This document shows, one piece after another, positions 62,397 through 64,000 of a DNA stretch of 64,000 nt (the first letter of the stretch is position 1; every line of letters begins with the position of its first letter). The position numbers were made by a program, and so were the translations under genes. A model generated the notes under the pieces. It saw nothing but the letters and a program-made list of their open reading frames with translations. It was not told the origin of the DNA and ran no database searches. The stretch is from Phreatobacter aquaticus (GTDB lineage: Bacteria; Pseudomonadota; Alphaproteobacteria; Rhizobiales; Phreatobacteraceae), in contig NZ_CP039865.1 in assembly GCF_005160265.1 (NCBI RefSeq), forward strand, positions 4,910,953-4,974,952, given 5' to 3'.

Positions 62397-63287
62397 ATGA
62401 CCCTGATCCCGTTCCACGACCGCGACGGCTTCATCTGGATGGACGGCAAGATGGTTCCCTGGCGCGAGGCGCAGGTCCATGTCCTCACCCATGCCCTGCA
62501 TTACGGCTCGGCCGTGTTCGAGGGCGAGCGCGCCTATGGCGGCACGATCTACAAGTCGACCGAGCATTCGGCCCGCCTGCGTCGTTCGGCTGAATATCTG
62601 GATTTCGAGGTTCCCTTCACCGTCGCCGAGCTCGATGCTGCCAAGGCCGCCGTGCTGAAGGCCAATGGCCAGACCGACGCCTATGTCCGCCCGGTTGCCT
62701 GGCGCGGTTCGGAGATGATGGGCGTGTCGGCCCAGCACAACAAGATCCATGTTGCCATCGCGACCTGGGAATGGCCGAGCTATTTCGATCCCGCGACCAA
62801 GATGAAGGGCATCAAGCTCGACATCGCCGAATATCGCCGCCCCGATCCCGCAACCGCGCCCTCGGCCTCGAAGGCCGCCGGCCTCTACATGATCTGCACC
62901 ATCTCCAAGCACAAGGCCGAGCGGAAGGGCTATGCCGACGCGCTGATGCTGGATTGGCAGGGCCGCGTTGCCGAGTGCACCGGCGCCAATGTCTTCTTCA
63001 TCAAGGATGGCAAGATCCACACCCCGATCGCCGACTGCTTCCTCGATGGCATCACCCGCCAGTCGGTCATCGCGGTCTGCAAGACGCTCGGCTTCGAGGT
63101 CGTCGAGCGGCGCATCCTCCCCGAGGAACTGTCGACCTTCAACGAGTGCTTCATCACCGGCACGGCGGCGGAAGTGACCCCGGTTGGCGAGATCGGCCCC
63201 TATTCCTACACCCCCGGCAACATGTCGAAGGTGATCATGGAGAGCTATTCGGCCGAAGTGATGCCGAAATCGGCCAAGGCTGCCTGA
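62397..63287 (+). CDS. ilvE: Branched-chain amino acid aminotransferase
   Basis: A 296-aa class IV PLP enzyme converting branched-chain 2-oxo acids to Leu, Ile and Val with glutamate. N-terminal FHDRDGFIWMDGKMVPWREA, HYGSAVFEGERAYGG, active-site lysine region in ISKHKAERKGYADALMLDWQ, then ECTGANVFFIKDGKIHTPIA and FITGTAAEVTPVGEIG. A GGAGGAG ribosome site precedes the ATG at 62397. Paired, divergently, with petP as in related genomes. Confidence 0.95.
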   Translation: MTLIPFHDRDGFIWMDGKMVPWREAQVHVLTHALHYGSAVFEGERAYGGTIYKSTEHSARLRRSAEYLDFEVPFTVAELDAAKAAVLKANGQTDAYVRPVAWRGSEMMGVSAQHNKIHVAIATWEWPSYFDPATKMKGIKLDIAEYRRPDPATAPSASKAAGLYMICTISKHKAERKGYADALMLDWQGRVAECTGANVFFIKDGKIHTPIADCFLDGITRQSVIAVCKTLGFEVVERRILPEELSTFNECFITGTAAEVTPVGEIGPYSYTPGNMSKVIMESYSAEVMPKSAKAA

Positions 63288-63310
63288 TCGCCAAAAACGC
63301 GGCCTGATCG

Positions 63311-63667
63311 TCAGAACAGGCGACCGCCGAGCGGGATCTCCCGCTCGGGCTGGAGGAGGACGACGGCGCCCTCCTCGTCGGGGACGCCCAGCGTCAGAAC
63401 TTCCGACATGAATTTGCCGATCTGTCGCGGCGGGAAATTCACCACAGCCAGAACCTGCCGGCCAATGAGCTGGTCCGGCTGATAATATTTGGTGATCTGG
63501 GCCGAGGACTTCTTCCGGCCGATCTCCGGGCCGAAATCGATCACCAGCTTGATCGCCGGCTTGCGCGCCTCCGGATAGGGTTCGGCCTCGACAATCCGCC
63601 CGACGCGGATGTCCACCTTCAGGAAATCATCGAAGCCGATCGGCCCCGGCCTGTCATCGCCCTGCAT
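63311..63667 (-). CDS. tRNA-binding domain protein, CsaA-like
   Basis: A 118-aa stand-alone EMAP II/OB-fold tRNA-binding domain ([40 protein letters not shown], the signature of the CsaA/tRNA-bind group, ending IPLGGRLF). CsaA has chaperone-like and tRNA-binding activities, linked to protein export in Bacillus. It has no synthetase domain. The start is 13 bases from the next upstream gene, which suggests one transcript. Confidence 0.9.
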   Translation of the reverse strand: MQGDDRPGPIGFDDFLKVDIRVGRIVEAEPYPEARKPAIKLVIDFGPEIGRKKSSAQITKYYQPDQLIGRQVLAVVNFPPRQIGKFMSEVLTLGVPDEEGAVVLLQPEREIPLGGRLF

Positions 63668-63679
63668 GCCGAGCTCCGT

Positions 63680-64000
63680 TCAGACCGGCGTGACGTTGGG
63701 GTCGCGCAGGTCATCGCCCCGCCAGCCGCCTTCGTTCCGGCTGCTGTCCCGGTCGCGCCAACGGTCGCGCGGCCAGCTGGAGCGGCAGAACATGCGGGGA
63801 GCCGACATCAACGCCCTGAGTGGCGCGGCAAGGCGCTCAGCCTCGCGCAGCATCGTCGCAGCACGGCCGGCACGTGCCAGCTCTTCGTCGAGCTTGCGCA
63901 TGGTGCGAGCCAGCGCCGGATCCTCGTCATCCAGCCAGACCTTGATCACCTTGGCGAAGGTCGCGGCCATGCCCTGCGCCTTCAGGCCCCCGGTCGGTCC
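63680..64000 (-). CDS. C-terminal part of a gene cut by the window edge
   Basis: The frame is open from the edge to a stop at 63680, so the gene probably begins outside; an internal ATG at 63970 is the only visible start. The end reads VWLDDEDPALARTMRKLDEE, then a Trp/Arg-rich tail (SSWPRDRWRDRDSSRNEGGW). The V(W)LDDxxPxLARTM.xLD segment brings to mind the C-terminus of TetR/COQ9-type helical proteins, but this is weak. Function not assigned. Confidence 0.55.
   Translation of the reverse strand, partial: GPTGGLKAQGMAATFAKVIKVWLDDEDPALARTMRKLDEELARAGRAATMLREAERLAAPLRALMSAPRMFCRSSWPRDRWRDRDSSRNEGGWRGDDLRDPNVTPV

Overview
The window looks like chromosomal DNA of a high-GC alphaproteobacterium, most likely Hyphomicrobiales (Rhizobiales). 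The pointers are a PetP/PetR-type MarR plus OmpR-like regulator pair beside a branched-chain aminotransferase, a Rhodobacter-type PmtA-like methyltransferase, a NodT-type RND outer-membrane lipoprotein, several chemoreceptors, and an amino acid:[carrier protein] ligase of the kind described from Bradyrhizobium and Agrobacterium. No genus can be assigned from the sequence alone.

Layout. 0-3.7 kb is housekeeping: a DUF1045 gene cut by the edge, a PuuD-like amidotransferase, mnmA, a PmtA-like methyltransferase and a small cytochrome c. A tRNA-Met(CAU) gene at 3962-4038 with a strong promoter marks the left end of a probable genomic island of about 16 kb (4.04-20.45 kb). Exact copies of the tRNA 3' end recur at 20339-20355 and 20439-20453 in a 100-bp tandem repeat, and a decayed recombinase-like reading frame abuts the tRNA. 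The island has lower GC than its flanks and is mostly envelope and signalling genes. It holds two paralogous 7TMR-DISM histidine kinases, a stand-alone receiver, a MarR regulator, and four paralogous small secreted proteins with a GCGGYVN...CAPWDNNPRRMPGAPGY core. It also holds three exported proteins built from two apparently undescribed domains (four copies of one, two of the other) and a beta-barrel protein. A palindrome GCTCA(C/G)TGAGC or a close variant lies upstream of four of these genes, once exactly inside a promoter spacer, which suggests one regulon controlled by the island MarR protein.

20.5-38 kb carries three methyl-accepting chemotaxis proteins, a PAS/HTH protein and a complete four-gene RND efflux operon (outer-membrane lipoprotein, adaptor, two RND pumps of MdtB/MdtC type).

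38.1-45.7 kb is a tight six-gene operon: carrier protein, acyl-CoA dehydrogenase-like enzyme, SerRS-like amino acid:[carrier protein] ligase, DUF1839 protein, GH2 beta-mannosidase-like enzyme, and a double alpha/beta hydrolase. It runs straight into an exopolysaccharide region (45.8-58.1 kb). That region has an initiating sugar-phosphate transferase, GT4, Wzy/O-antigen ligase, GT2, NodB-type deacetylase, GumC/Wzz, WecG/TagA, a GT92-like protein, a flippase and a GH10 xylanase. Together they suggest an amino-acid-loaded carrier protein pathway tied to polysaccharide assembly or decoration.

58.3-64 kb returns to ordinary genes: quinone oxidoreductase, a TMEM43 homologue, petR/petP, ilvE, a CsaA-like protein and a gene cut by the right edge.

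My main candidates for undescribed biology are the island's secreted-protein/MarR regulon and the aminoacyl-carrier-protein/polysaccharide operon.
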